Shown one piece after another: positions 25,733-34,327 of a stretch of 64,000 bases of DNA. The DNA lies in assembly GCA_009995045.1 (NCBI GenBank), contig JAACQG010000012.1, positions 323-64,322 on the forward strand, in the 5' to 3' direction. This DNA is from Alphaproteobacteria bacterium (GTDB taxonomy: Bacteria > Pseudomonadota > Alphaproteobacteria > Micavibrionales > Micavibrionaceae). Position 1 is the first letter of the stretch; each line of letters starts with the position of its first letter. The translations under genes were made by a program, and so were the position numbers. A model generated the notes under the pieces. It saw only the letters and a list, made by a program, of their open reading frames with translations, did no database searches and was not told the origin of the DNA.

Positions 25733-27004
25733 TTAAACCGCTTTCATCACCAATGAAGCATTCGTCCCGCCAAACCCGAATGAGTTCGACAAAACAGTCG
25801 TCACCTTTTTCTCTTTGGCAACTTTCGGCACTAAATCCATGCCCTGACAGGTTTCGGAAGGGTTATCCAAATTAAGCGTGGGCGGCAAAACGCCCGTTTG
25901 TATCGCCTTAATCGAATAAATCGCCTCAACCGCGCCCGCCGCACCAAGCAAATGTCCGATCGCCGATTTGGTCGATGACATGGAAACCGTATCAAGCGCG
26001 TTACTAAACATCCGCTTAACTGCGCCAAACTCAATACCATCGCCCATCGGAGTCGATGTGCCATGCGCGTTGATATAATCAATATCTTCGGGGTTAATTT
26101 TCGCGCGTTTAATCGCCGCTTCCATCGCGCGATACCCGCCATTTCCATCTTCCGCTGGAGATGTGATGTGATGCGCGTCACCTGAGAGGCCATAGCCGAT
26201 AATCTCGCCGTAAATCTTTGCGCCGCGTGCTTTCGCATGCTCATATTCTTCCAATACAACAATGCCTGCACCTTCGCCGATCACAAATCCATCACGATCT
26301 TGATCCCATGGGCGCGATGCTTCGGTTGGGCGATCATTGTAACCCGTCGAGAGCGCACGCGCCGCCGCAAACCCTGCAACACCAATGCGACATACTGCGG
26401 CTTCACCGCCGCCCGCAATCATCACATCCGCATCATCAAACGCAATCAAACGTGCCGCATCACCAATCGCATGCGTACCCGTTGCACACGCGGTTACAAC
26501 CGCATGATTTGGCCCGCGATAGCCATATTTAATCGAAACTTGTCCTGAAATAAGGTTAATCAAAGCCGCAGGCACGAAGAACGGAGACACACGGCGCGGC
26601 CCTTTTTCCGCCATCAATTGTGATGTGCGGTCAATCTCGTCAAGCCCGCCAATGCCCGAACCAATCAAAACACCCGTACGGTTCAATGATTCCTCATCTT
26701 CTGGTGTCCAGCCTGAATCTTCAATCGCTTCTTGCGCAGCCGCCATGCCAAAGACGATAAATGTATCAACCTTGCGCTGTTCTTTTGGGTGCATAAACAA
26801 ATCGGCATTGAATTCGCCATTCGTCGGATTTTCATCCGTTGTACGAGGAACAATTCCTGCGATCTTTGATGGAATATCAGACACATCAAACTCGGTAATT
26901 GGCTTAATCCCTGATTTGCCATTGGTAATCGCATCCCAGTTGTGGTCCACACCAAAACCGAGCGGTGAAACCATCCCTAAACCTGTTACAACAACGCGTC
27001 TCAT
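25733..27004 (-). CDS. fabF: 3-oxoacyl-ACP synthase II
   Basis: 423 aa thiolase-fold condensing enzyme elongating acyl chains with malonyl-ACP. Catalytic residues all visible: Cys in VVTACATGTHAIGDA (about residue 169), His in NAHGTSTPMGD (about residue 309) and the second His in KSAIGHLLGAAGA (about residue 346). The N-terminus RRVVVTGLGMVSPLG and C-terminal NSFGFGGTNASLV are typical of FabF. It lies 113 bp after acpP. Confidence 0.97.
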   Translation of the reverse strand: MRRVVVTGLGMVSPLGFGVDHNWDAITNGKSGIKPITEFDVSDIPSKIAGIVPRTTDENPTNGEFNADLFMHPKEQRKVDTFIVFGMAAAQEAIEDSGWTPEDEESLNRTGVLIGSGIGGLDEIDRTSQLMAEKGPRRVSPFFVPAALINLISGQVSIKYGYRGPNHAVVTACATGTHAIGDAARLIAFDDADVMIAGGGEAAVCRIGVAGFAAARALSTGYNDRPTEASRPWDQDRDGFVIGEGAGIVVLEEYEHAKARGAKIYGEIIGYGLSGDAHHITSPAEDGNGGYRAMEAAIKRAKINPEDIDYINAHGTSTPMGDGIEFGAVKRMFSNALDTVSMSSTKSAIGHLLGAAGAVEAIYSIKAIQTGVLPPTLNLDNPSETCQGMDLVPKVAKEKKVTTVLSNSFGFGGTNASLVMKAV

Positions 27005-27062
27005 ATGCCTTACTCACTTATTCTATTAATAAAAATAAAAAACCAATACCCACATACTAGAA

Positions 27063-27081
27063 TCCCCGCGGGGGGCGGGGA
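27063..27081 (-). promoter_or_regulatory. GC-rich hairpin between acpP and fabF
   Basis: TCCCCGC / GCGGGGA, a perfect 7-bp stem with a 5-nt G loop, lies in the acpP-fabF spacer. No T-run follows, so it may be an mRNA-stabilising or partial-termination structure that lets acpP mRNA exceed fabF mRNA (inference). Confidence 0.5.
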
Positions 27082-27117
27082 AAGTAGTAAATTTAAAAGC
27101 TAACAACTAAAAAGTTA

Positions 27118-27351
27118 TTATGCATTTTCTTTGATGAATGAAACAGCATCGCCGAAAGTTTGAATTTTTTCTGCGGCATCATCAGGGATCTCAACGCTGA
27201 ATTCTTCTTCAAACGCCATAACAAGCTCAACTGTATCAAGCGAGTCTGCACCCAAATCATCGATAAAGCTTGCGCTTTCAACGACTTTGTCTTCTTCAAC
27301 ACCAAGGTGCTCAACAACTATTTTTTTCACGCGATCAGCAATGTCACTCAT
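27118..27351 (-). CDS. acpP: Acyl carrier protein
   Basis: A 77-aa, highly acidic helical protein that carries growing acyl chains on 4'-phosphopantetheine. The attachment Ser is in [19 protein letters not shown] (about residue 37). The start [20 protein letters not shown] is typical of alphaproteobacterial AcpP. The AcpS that modifies it is encoded at 55810. fabG, usually directly upstream, is displaced by about 3 kb in this genome. Confidence 0.97.
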   Translation of the reverse strand: MSDIADRVKKIVVEHLGVEEDKVVESASFIDDLGADSLDTVELVMAFEEEFSVEIPDDAAEKIQTFGDAVSFIKENA

Positions 27352-27399
27352 CGTAAATTCCTATTCTTTGTTTATTAATTGAACTCAAACTTGCGGGGG

Positions 27400-27427
27400 A
27401 CTCTAACAGTGTCCAAAACAATTGCAA
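27400..27427 (-). promoter_or_regulatory. acpP promoter
   Basis: Minus-strand TTGCAA (27422-27427), 16-bp spacer, TAGAGT (27400-27405), giving acpP a promoter independent of fabG. Confidence 0.45.
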
Positions 27428-27478
27428 GTGCTTTATTGTGGTAACACGGGCTGCGCTGTGAATGAAGGCTTTGCACAA

Positions 27479-28141
27479 TTAAACATGCTGCAGAATGTGG
27501 ATAAGATTATCCGTGATGATATTGGCGCCGGCATTATCCAGCATATCGGCCTGTACGGCGCGGTCATGCGCGCATCCCGTATACCCAATCACCGTGATCC
27601 CCGCCGCAACCGCCGCGCGCACGCCCGTAGGGCTATCTTCGATAATCAAACATTGCTCGGGTTCAAACCCCATTTGCTCGGCGGTGAATAAAAATAAATC
27701 CGGTGCGGGCTTTGGCCGTGGTACCTGTATTTTGGTAAAAACATGGTCTTCATGAAAATACGGCATTAACCCCGTCATGTTCAGCGATTTAAGAACATTC
27801 CCGCGCTCACCATTGGACGCCACACAGATGCTATGGCTGTCCTTAAGGGTGCAAATAACATCCTCCGCACCGTCTGCGGCGATCAAATCTTTGTCCATGC
27901 GCACGCTAGCAATTTGAATATACCGATCCACCAAATCACGCGGAATTGCCGCGCCATGCTTGTCTTCCAATATCGTCTTAATCGTACTCCAACTTTGCCC
28001 GCCAAACAATTCAACACAGCGCAAAGGCGTATATTCGCTAAACCCCATCTCGGTCAGCAATTCGGAGGTAATCGTGTTATAAAGCATCTCGCTATTCACA
28101 AGAGTCCCGTCACAATCAAAAATAATCAGATCTTTTTTCAT
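27479..28141 (-). CDS. HAD-superfamily phosphatase (beta-PGM-like subfamily)
   Basis: 220 aa from the ATG at 28141; the family start MKKDLIIFDCDGTLVNSE sets it. Motif I DCDGTLV carries the nucleophile and general-acid Asp; motif II is ASNGER; motif III/IV are PRPKPAPDLFLF and IIEDSPTGVRAAVAAG. A four-helix cap sits after motif I. Members hydrolyse sugar phosphates or phosphoglycolate or interconvert beta-phosphoglucose; the substrate here is unknown. It lies between acpP and the P1 gene at a place where fabG would be expected. Confidence 0.88.
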   Translation of the reverse strand: MKKDLIIFDCDGTLVNSEMLYNTITSELLTEMGFSEYTPLRCVELFGGQSWSTIKTILEDKHGAAIPRDLVDRYIQIASVRMDKDLIAADGAEDVICTLKDSHSICVASNGERGNVLKSLNMTGLMPYFHEDHVFTKIQVPRPKPAPDLFLFTAEQMGFEPEQCLIIEDSPTGVRAAVAAGITVIGYTGCAHDRAVQADMLDNAGANIITDNLIHILQHV

Positions 28142-28176
28142 AAAGTATAGCTGGCCGATGTTTATGCAAAATAACA

Positions 28177-28205
28177 TTGTAATTTATAGATGAGCAGTGT
28201 AAATT
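28177..28205 (+). promoter_or_regulatory. Promoter of the 567-aa lytic-transglycosylase-like gene
   Basis: TTGTAA (28177-28182), 17-bp spacer, TAAATT (28200-28205), about 40 bp before the GTG start. Confidence 0.5.
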
Positions 28206-28244
28206 ATAAGAAAAAATAATAATAGAGCTAATCATTAGAAGAGT

Positions 28245-29948
28245 GTGCACGTGCCAGATAAGATAGACGCAATCATTGCACTGCTTAGCGATGATAAACC
28301 GTTAAGCAGCGATCAGATCAAAGACTTACAAGCAGATTTGTCGGATCAGGGGCATGTCAATAATGCTGATCGCTATCCAAACCCCGACGGCGTTATGGGC
28401 TCACTAACGCAATCCGATATCATTGATTTCATCGCGCAAAACCCAGAAGCACTTTTGACAATAAGCCCCACAATGGTTCAAACCCTGCGTGATAAGGGTT
28501 TAGGTGATGAATTACAAAACATCGTCGATGAAAACCCTTCAATTCAAAACGCATTAGCCCAGCAAGCAAAAACGATTTTAGACGGCCAGAATGTCGACAG
28601 GCTGCATGGCACGCCTGAATTAAAAGAGTTTCAAACAAAAGCAGCCTTGCTTGGCAGCTATAGCGCCCGTATTGACGGTTTTACTGGATCCAAATCCCGC
28701 GAAGCAGCAGATGGATTGAACGAACAATTTGCACCACAACAAACAACGCGCCCTGTGAAGCGCCCTGATTTAGAGGCAGCAACACAAGACGCTGACGCTT
28801 TAGAGCCTACGCGAGATGAACCAACATCAGCGCAAACACGTGCCGCCGAGCCTGAACCTGAAGAGGCAGTGGTTGAAGCAGACGCGGAGCAAGAAACCTC
28901 TGTATCAAACACCCAAGACATCCAAGAATCCATAACGGCGCTCTATATGAAAGCATTGGATTTCGATGAGCGCGGCCTGAAAATCGGCGATGGCGGTGAG
29001 AAGAATTGGAGCCAAAAACGCGACCCACAAGTATGGAACCTACAAGTTTTACTCAATCGCGCTGGCGCGGATATTGCCGTAGATGGCGATTACGGCGGCG
29101 GCACAGCTGGCGCAGTAAGGCAATTTCAAAAAGATAATGACCTACCTATAACAGGCCAAGCAGATTTTGAAACGCTGAAAACTCTGGCATCCTTGCCAGA
29201 GACGCAATTCACGGTCGCGGCGCAGGACAACCCGAAAATGTACACCATCGTCGAGCAGCACAGAATCATGGAAGATATCGCTGGCCAGATGCAGTCTGAT
29301 ACCCGTGTCTCATCTGGATTTTTAAAATCCCTACGTGGAATGGAAACACATTTCGGCACTGACATGTCAAGCGGCACTGGCTCAAAAGGGCCATATCAAT
29401 TTACCGGCGGAACATTCACCGAAATCATAAATCGATACGGCGAGCAAATTGCTGATAATTTAAGAGGGCTAGGCCAAGATGACCTGGCCGATGAGGTTCT
29501 TCAATCACAAGCGGGAAATGTTGACCGAACCCTCAGATACGATCCGTATATTTCAACATACGCCGCTGCCTATCTAACCCGCCAAAATGGGGTTAACACA
29601 TTAGACCAAGACAATTGGGGCGAGGCATATGCCGCGCATAATATCGGCGGCGGCGGTTTAAGAACGTTAAAGGCTAATTTAAATACCTCTAATGTTGGTG
29701 CAGTGCTGGATCGAAAATATGATCCTGACCCAGCGAGGAACAACCCGTATTTTTTCCGAGGCGGCGTGACTGGACAAGGCGCGCTCAATCGATATCAAGA
29801 TGAAATGGAAACATGGCACGGCGAATATGACAAGCGTGTTGAGCCGCAGCTACAATCAATCAGGGATATGGAGGCCTTGCAGCTAAGCCAGCAAATCGCG
29901 TCCATAGCGCCAACAAGCCCTGCCGTAACGATGGGCAGATCTGCTTAA
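28245..29948 (+). CDS. PG-binding and lytic-transglycosylase-like protein (P1)
   Basis: 567 aa, GTG start (28245; a second GTG at 28251), no signal peptide. Regions: N-terminal ~120 aa of unknown type containing IAQNPEALLTISP; a degenerate PG-binding-like repeat (ELKEFQTKAALLGSYSARID, about 124-158); an acidic Glu/Ala linker (about 185-225); a clear PG_binding_1 repeat (VWNLQVLLNRAGADIAVDG, about 260-297); and a lysozyme-like domain (about 345-520) with LRGMETHFGTD (candidate catalytic Glu near 367), GSKGPYQFTGGTF and YAAAYLTRQNG. The C-terminal domain follows SLT-type transglycosylases. Lack of a signal suggests non-Sec export, lysis-dependent release or a phage-related origin. Confidence 0.8.
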   Translation: MHVPDKIDAIIALLSDDKPLSSDQIKDLQADLSDQGHVNNADRYPNPDGVMGSLTQSDIIDFIAQNPEALLTISPTMVQTLRDKGLGDELQNIVDENPSIQNALAQQAKTILDGQNVDRLHGTPELKEFQTKAALLGSYSARIDGFTGSKSREAADGLNEQFAPQQTTRPVKRPDLEAATQDADALEPTRDEPTSAQTRAAEPEPEEAVVEADAEQETSVSNTQDIQESITALYMKALDFDERGLKIGDGGEKNWSQKRDPQVWNLQVLLNRAGADIAVDGDYGGGTAGAVRQFQKDNDLPITGQADFETLKTLASLPETQFTVAAQDNPKMYTIVEQHRIMEDIAGQMQSDTRVSSGFLKSLRGMETHFGTDMSSGTGSKGPYQFTGGTFTEIINRYGEQIADNLRGLGQDDLADEVLQSQAGNVDRTLRYDPYISTYAAAYLTRQNGVNTLDQDNWGEAYAAHNIGGGGLRTLKANLNTSNVGAVLDRKYDPDPARNNPYFFRGGVTGQGALNRYQDEMETWHGEYDKRVEPQLQSIRDMEALQLSQQIASIAPTSPAVTMGRSA

Positions 29949-29963
29949 ATTATTGTGTTGAAA

Positions 29964-30395
29964 TTACAAAGACACCAAACCAGATACAATAAGCGTGCCG
30001 CTCACTATCATCGTAAGGTTGCGACGAAATGTGAAATACCCCTCGGGGATGAAACCGAGTGGCATCAGGCGTTTATCGGCTAAAAATACAATCCAAAATA
30101 ACCCCGCCATCGCAAATAATGGCATAGCGGGATCAGCGACCAATGTCCAAACCATCAACGCCAAGCACGCAATTGTCGGAACCATGGCAAACCCCATTTG
30201 CTTTGCATTATTGGAAGGGATCGCTTGTCCCCAATGCACGCCGCCCAAAAACGACAATATCATCGCACCATAAGAAAGCTGTATAAAGCTAAGCGCCTGA
30301 AAATGCCGTGCCTCATCCATGCCAAAACTCAAAAGCATGAAAAGCACAAACGGCAACGCCCCAGCATAGCCAAAATAAAGCGGAAGTTTATTCAT
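29964..30395 (-). CDS. DUF3429 membrane protein
   Basis: 143 aa with four to five predicted membrane helices. YFGYAGALPFVLFMLLSF, SYGAMILSFLGGVHWGQAI and a C-terminal LMPLGFIPEGYFTFR are the DUF3429 pattern (small inner-membrane proteins of unknown function, common in Proteobacteria). It is convergent with P1 (15-bp gap) and separated from fabG by a hairpin element. Confidence 0.85.
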   Translation of the reverse strand: MNKLPLYFGYAGALPFVLFMLLSFGMDEARHFQALSFIQLSYGAMILSFLGGVHWGQAIPSNNAKQMGFAMVPTIACLALMVWTLVADPAMPLFAMAGLFWIVFLADKRLMPLGFIPEGYFTFRRNLTMIVSGTLIVSGLVSL

Positions 30396-30455
30396 GGTTT
30401 ATAGTCTTTCGATTAAATCTTTTGAGCAAGAGCATTTTAGCATGGCTAGGAAAAC

Positions 30456-30492
30456 AAACCGCCGCATAGCAACGCTATGCAAGGTGCGGTTT
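30456..30492 (-). repeat. Intergenic hairpin element (family 2, copy G)
   Basis: Outer stem AAACCGC / GCGGTTT (7 bp) encloses an inner stem GCATAGC / GCTATGC (7 bp, 3-nt loop). On the minus strand it is preceded by ACTGCGT, a box shared with the elements after era and before rpsF. It lies 3' of fabG and could also weakly terminate its transcript. Confidence 0.55.
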
Positions 30493-30521
30493 GACGCAGT
30501 CCATGATGAAATAATCGTCGC

Positions 30522-31259
30522 TCAAATCATGGCCATGCCGCCATTGACGTGAACAGTCTGACCCGTCACATATCCTGCTTCGTCTGATGCCAAATAAATA
30601 CAAGCGCTAGAGATATCTTCGCTCGCGCCCATCTTACCCGCGGGGATCGTGCTGTTAATCTTCGCTTTTTGATCATCATTGAGCGCATCTGTCATCGCCG
30701 TTGCAATAAAGCCGGGTGCAACGCAATTGATGGTAATGCCCCGCGATGCAACCTCCGCCGCCATGGCCTTGCTCCATCCAATCATGCCTGCTTTGGAGGC
30801 AACATAGTTACACTGCCCGGGATTACCTGTCACACCCACAACAGACGCAATGTTAATAATGCGCCCATGACGACGCTTCATCATACCGCGCTGCACGGCT
30901 TTGGCGAGTTTGAAAGTCGCTGTCATATTGACATCAATCACGCTCTGCCAATCTTCATCGCTCATGCGCATGGAAAGACCATCGCGTGTTAGGCCGGCAT
31001 TGTTAATTAAGATATCAACCTGCCCAAGCTGTTCTTCCGCACGTTTCGCCAATTCCTGCGCCGCTTCTGCTGTCGATAAATCCGCTGTTAAAACACTCAC
31101 GCGATCACCAAGCTCCGCGGCAAGGGCTTCAAGCTTTTCAGTGTTGCGCCCTGAAATACCGACATGTGCGCCCTGTGCGTGCAATGCCTTCGCAATCGCT
31201 CCGCCAATACCGCCTGTCGCGCCAGTAACCAATGCGCATTTTCCTGTGAGATCAAACAT
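30522..31259 (-). CDS. fabG: 3-oxoacyl-ACP reductase
   Basis: 245 aa from the ATG at 31259 (MFDLTGKCALVTGATGGIGG); the frame extension upstream is rejected. A short-chain dehydrogenase using NADPH: TGATGGIG cofactor motif, NNAGLTRD, catalytic Ser in NIASVVGVTG (about residue 136) and YVASK (about residue 151). The C-terminal APGFIATAMTD and GQTVHVNGGMAMI are typical of FabG. In related genomes fabD-fabG-acpP-fabF are contiguous; here fabG stands alone with an unrelated gene on each side. Confidence 0.96.
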   Translation of the reverse strand: MFDLTGKCALVTGATGGIGGAIAKALHAQGAHVGISGRNTEKLEALAAELGDRVSVLTADLSTAEAAQELAKRAEEQLGQVDILINNAGLTRDGLSMRMSDEDWQSVIDVNMTATFKLAKAVQRGMMKRRHGRIINIASVVGVTGNPGQCNYVASKAGMIGWSKAMAAEVASRGITINCVAPGFIATAMTDALNDDQKAKINSTIPAGKMGASEDISSACIYLASDEAGYVTGQTVHVNGGMAMI

Positions 31260-31348
31260 AGTTTTACCTTTTCTAATATTCTTTACTTTAAATCCATTCA
31301 TAAAAGGCTTATATCGCTGTTAATCGGGTGTCAATGAAGTGAATAATA

Positions 31349-31768
31349 ATGAGTAAAAGCAAATCACAACAAATCATGCTGCCACGCGGCATGTTCAAGG
31401 AATTTCACAAGGGGTTTTCTTTTGTGAAGCATCATGAGCTATCGCCTGCGGAAGGCTTTCGAGAGCTACATGACGCTGTCTGTGAGGCTTTCACGCGTAT
31501 TGATCTGACCGATGACGCGCGCAAAGATGCAAATAATCTCATCAATTCTCTGCAAAACCTGCATGAAACATTGCTCGATCAAGAAAAAATTATGCCCGAT
31601 GCGGACGGATATTTCGTGGAAAGTCAGGATTTGGAGCATGTTGTGACAAACCTAAAAAGCCTCGGTGACGCCATCAGAATGCACCAAACAGAATTGGCGC
31701 ATCACGATGTCGCCAAAGCTTTGCTCTGGTCAAAAACCGCCCTCAGAAAAATCATCGCTCAGGCTTAA
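31349..31768 (+). CDS. Hypothetical helical protein
   Basis: 139 aa, soluble, mostly helical, His-containing (FVKHHELSPAEGFRELHDAV; TELAHHDVAKALLWSKTAL). No motif that I recognise and no signal. It is divergent from fabG and convergent with fabD (18-bp gap), so it splits the fabD-fabG pair. No clear ribosome binding site; gene reality is supported by length and neighbour-like composition. Confidence 0.6.
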   Translation: MSKSKSQQIMLPRGMFKEFHKGFSFVKHHELSPAEGFRELHDAVCEAFTRIDLTDDARKDANNLINSLQNLHETLLDQEKIMPDADGYFVESQDLEHVVTNLKSLGDAIRMHQTELAHHDVAKALLWSKTALRKIIAQA

Positions 31769-31786
31769 ATGCTGGCACACAAAGTG

Positions 31787-32734
31787 CTAGCGCAAAGCTT
31801 CAATCAACGCTTCAATCTCCGCAGGTAGGCCTGCATTGCTTGTCTTGATCTCTTTATCAATACGGCGAATAAGCCCGCATAGCACTTTACCCGTGCCAAG
31901 CTCGACCATCTCTTGGACGCCGTTTTCACCCATCCATAAAACAGATTCGCGCCACCTCACCATGCCCGTGACCTGATCGACCAATAATTTACGGATCGTA
32001 TCTGGCTCGCTGACCGCGTTGGCGGTCACATTGGTAACAACGGGAACAATCGGCGCATTAATGGTCGCCGCGCCAAGCGCTTCAGCCATTTCCGCCGCCG
32101 CTGGCGCCATCAATTTCGAATGAAACGGCGCAGATACAGGAAGCATCACTGCGCGTTTCGCGCCTTTCTCGCTCGCCAAATCAATCGCCCGCAACACCGC
32201 GCCTTTATGGCCGCTAATCACAACTTGTCCGACGGAATTATCATTGGCCGCCTCAACATCTTCGCCATTTTGCGTGGCGTCTTGTGCTATTTGCTCAACC
32301 TCTTCAAAGGATAGCCCCAAAATTGCCGCCATCGCGCCAATGCCAACGGGAACCGCGCGCTGCATCGCTTCCCCGCGCAGCTTAAGCAATTTTGCCGCAT
32401 CCGAAAGGCTAAACGCACCCGCCGCCGTCAACGCCGAATACTCTCCTAAAGAATGCCCCGCAACATATGAACAGTTTGAAGCGATATCAATCCCGCCCTG
32501 TTTTTCCAAAATACGCGCCACCGCAACCGATACCGCCATCAATGCGGGCTGTGTATTGGCGGTTAAATTCAATTCTTCAACTGGCCCCTCAAACATCAAT
32601 TGAGACAATTTTTGCCCCAGTGATTCGTCCACTTCTTCAAAAACTTCACGCGCTTCTACGAAACTCGCCGCTAATTCTTGGCCCATACCCACAACTTGGG
32701 ATCCTTGTCCCGGAAATACAAAAGCACGCGTCAT
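31787..32734 (-). CDS. fabD: Malonyl-CoA:ACP transacylase
   Basis: 315 aa. Loads malonate onto ACP for fatty-acid synthesis. The N-terminal FVFPGQGSQVVGMGQEL, the nucleophile elbow GHSLGEYSALTAAGAFSL (Ser near residue 95) and the catalytic-His segment APFHSKLMAPAA (about residue 205) are intact. A GGAG ribosome binding site precedes the ATG. Divergent from the small gene at 32991 across a 256-bp AT-rich spacer in which I see no confident gene. Confidence 0.96.
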   Translation of the reverse strand: MTRAFVFPGQGSQVVGMGQELAASFVEAREVFEEVDESLGQKLSQLMFEGPVEELNLTANTQPALMAVSVAVARILEKQGGIDIASNCSYVAGHSLGEYSALTAAGAFSLSDAAKLLKLRGEAMQRAVPVGIGAMAAILGLSFEEVEQIAQDATQNGEDVEAANDNSVGQVVISGHKGAVLRAIDLASEKGAKRAVMLPVSAPFHSKLMAPAAAEMAEALGAATINAPIVPVVTNVTANAVSEPDTIRKLLVDQVTGMVRWRESVLWMGENGVQEMVELGTGKVLCGLIRRIDKEIKTSNAGLPAEIEALIEALR

Positions 32735-32990
32735 TTTTTACTCCAATCTATTGTTTCACCAAAAAAATAAGTGAAATATTATTTTAAAAACAATGTGTAT
32801 ACATGCGTATTTATTTCGCTTTGCAGCACAATTTCTTTCTCAAAATTTTGCATTTTAATAAAATCTTGTGTAAGATCTGTATCTACATACAAAAGCGCAT
32901 TGCACGATACCGCTCCTTTTTTAACGAGATTTATAAAAAGAGGAAAGCATCATTTCAATGAAGCTAAAATAATTAAGGGATAAAAGACAC

Positions 32991-33278
32991 ATGGCACATC
33001 AAACACAAAACCGAATTAAAATGCTCATTCAACAAACAAACGATGTTTTTGAAAATTGTGGCGGTGTGAACACCGATTATGCAGATTTCGCCGCGACCAT
33101 CGCTTTGTCTGATTTTAAAGCATTGTTGGGCAACACTGAAATCACGGATCGCCAATTAAAACGCCTCATCCGTATCGCAAGCCAGCGTTACTGCAAAGAC
33201 AAAACACCAATTAGCTGGTCTGCCTTTACCGCGGCTTATATCAATAAAAAAGCCAACGGCAACCTACAAACAGTTTAA
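32991..33278 (+). CDS. Hypothetical small protein
   Basis: A 95-aa basic soluble protein with a helical pattern (FAATIALSDFKALLGNTEIT, then RQLKRLIRIASQRYCKDK). No recognised family. AAGGG lies about 13 nt upstream of the ATG. It is followed by a strong terminator at 33309, which supports a real monocistronic gene. Confidence 0.6.
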   Translation: MAHQTQNRIKMLIQQTNDVFENCGGVNTDYADFAATIALSDFKALLGNTEITDRQLKRLIRIASQRYCKDKTPISWSAFTAAYINKKANGNLQTV

Positions 33279-33308
33279 ATTTTACGTCCCACATAACCTT
33301 CCCTGCCC

Positions 33309-33343
33309 AAGAAACGTAAGCCTCGTCTTACGTTTCTTTTTTC
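33309..33343 (+). terminator. Rho-independent terminator
   Basis: AAGAAACGTAAG / CTTACGTTTCTT, a 12-bp stem with a 6-nt loop, followed by a T-run. It ends the transcript of the 95-aa gene. Confidence 0.9.
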
Positions 33344-33415
33344 AAAATAAGCAGCGCATGTCTGGCAAGCGCTTATCGCGCTCCGCCAACGACGTAAATA
33401 GAGTGAATAAAACCC

Positions 33416-33444
33416 TTGCATTTCCTTGCCGCATACGCCATAAA
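33416..33444 (+). promoter_or_regulatory. Ribosomal-protein operon promoter
   Basis: TTGCAT (33416-33421), 17-bp spacer, CATAAA (33439-33444), giving a leader of about 165 nt before rpsF that contains the structured element at 33517-33579. The 341-bp gene-free stretch 33279-33619 thus holds a terminator, this promoter and structured leader sequence. Confidence 0.55.
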
Positions 33445-33516
33445 ACCCCCACATTACTAACAATGTACCTCGCTGGCGCATGGTGTGTCAGCTAACCGCC
33501 GAAGAGATTTTTGGTT

Positions 33517-33579
33517 TTACAAGGCGCGAGGAGCGTAGCGTACAACAAGTACGGTAGCGACCGAGCAACGCAGTAAAAG
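33517..33579. repeat. Structured rpsF leader / family-2 hairpin element (copy D)
   Basis: The ends pair as TTTTAC with GTAAAA; inside is a CGTAC / GTACG hairpin with loop AACAA, flanked by GACCGAGCAACGCAG. On the minus strand it opens TTTTACTGCGTT, similar to the element before cnoX (47422-47469). The unpaired CCG and the position in an rpsF-rpsR leader also recall the S6:S18 autoregulatory RNA; which explanation is right cannot be settled by eye. Confidence 0.5.
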
Positions 33580-33619
33580 CGGAAATATCGAAGGCACAAA
33601 CCAAGAGGAAAGGACAGCT

Positions 33620-33988
33620 ATGCCTGTTTACGAAACCGTGTTTATTGCACGCCAAGACTTGACTGAAAACCAAGTAAAAGACCTGACCGACCGCTTCTGC
33701 AAAGTGATTACAGATGCAAAAGGCAAAATCAACAAAACCGAGCAATGGGGCCTTCGCACCCTTGCATACAAAATCAACAAAAGCCGCAAAGGCCACTACA
33801 CACTCATCGAGTGCGAAGTAGCCGGCCCTGCAATCATCGAGCTTGAGCGTGTTATGCGCCTAGACGAAGATGTAATGCGCGCGCTTACCATTCGCCTTGA
33901 CGAAGCCACTGACGGCCCATCCATCATGATGGACTCTGGCAAATACGACAAAAAAGACGATAAAAGATCAGAGAAGGAAGCAGCATAA
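33620..33988 (+). CDS. rpsF: 30S ribosomal protein S6
   Basis: 122 aa. [19 protein letters not shown] and the [18 protein letters not shown] segment are S6 hallmarks. The C-terminal ~25 residues are a charged, disordered tail ([13 protein letters not shown]). AGAGGAAAGGA provides a strong ribosome binding site. Its stop overlaps the rpsR start by 1 nt (TAATG). Confidence 0.97.
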   Translation: MPVYETVFIARQDLTENQVKDLTDRFCKVITDAKGKINKTEQWGLRTLAYKINKSRKGHYTLIECEVAGPAIIELERVMRLDEDVMRALTIRLDEATDGPSIMMDSGKYDKKDDKRSEKEAA

Positions 33989-34305
33989 TGTCAGCAGCAG
34001 ACGCACCAACAGTAAAACGTCCATTTTTCCGCCGCAAAAAAACATGTCCCTTCACTGGGCCAAAAGCACCGGCGATTGACTGGAAAGATACAAAAACATT
34101 GAGCCGTTACGTGTCCGAACGCGGTAAAATGATTCCTAGCCGTATCACAGCAGTGTCACAAAAGAAGCAACGCGAGCTCTCAAAAAATATCAAGCGCGCG
34201 CGTTTCATGGCTCTTATGCCATATGTGAACGTTGATACAGAAGCCTCACGCCCACCACGCAAGCCTTATGATGGTAACAAATCATACGGCGACAAGCGTT
34301 CATAA
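33988..34305 (+). CDS. rpsR: 30S ribosomal protein S18
   Basis: 105 aa. [34 protein letters not shown]-type core (here [19 protein letters not shown]) and [20 protein letters not shown] are diagnostic. It carries a C-terminal extension of about 20 residues ([18 protein letters not shown]). Translationally coupled to rpsF; S6 and S18 bind 16S rRNA as a pair. Confidence 0.97.
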   Translation: MSAADAPTVKRPFFRRKKTCPFTGPKAPAIDWKDTKTLSRYVSERGKMIPSRITAVSQKKQRELSKNIKRARFMALMPYVNVDTEASRPPRKPYDGNKSYGDKRS

Positions 34306-34327
34306 GCGCTAACCAAGGAGATATAAA

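Noticed and set aside
32735-32990. 70-aa frame in the fabD / 32991 spacer
   Set aside because: Phe/Ile/Lys/His-rich translation of AT-rich DNA with no ribosome binding site; the 256-bp spacer otherwise shows no confident feature.
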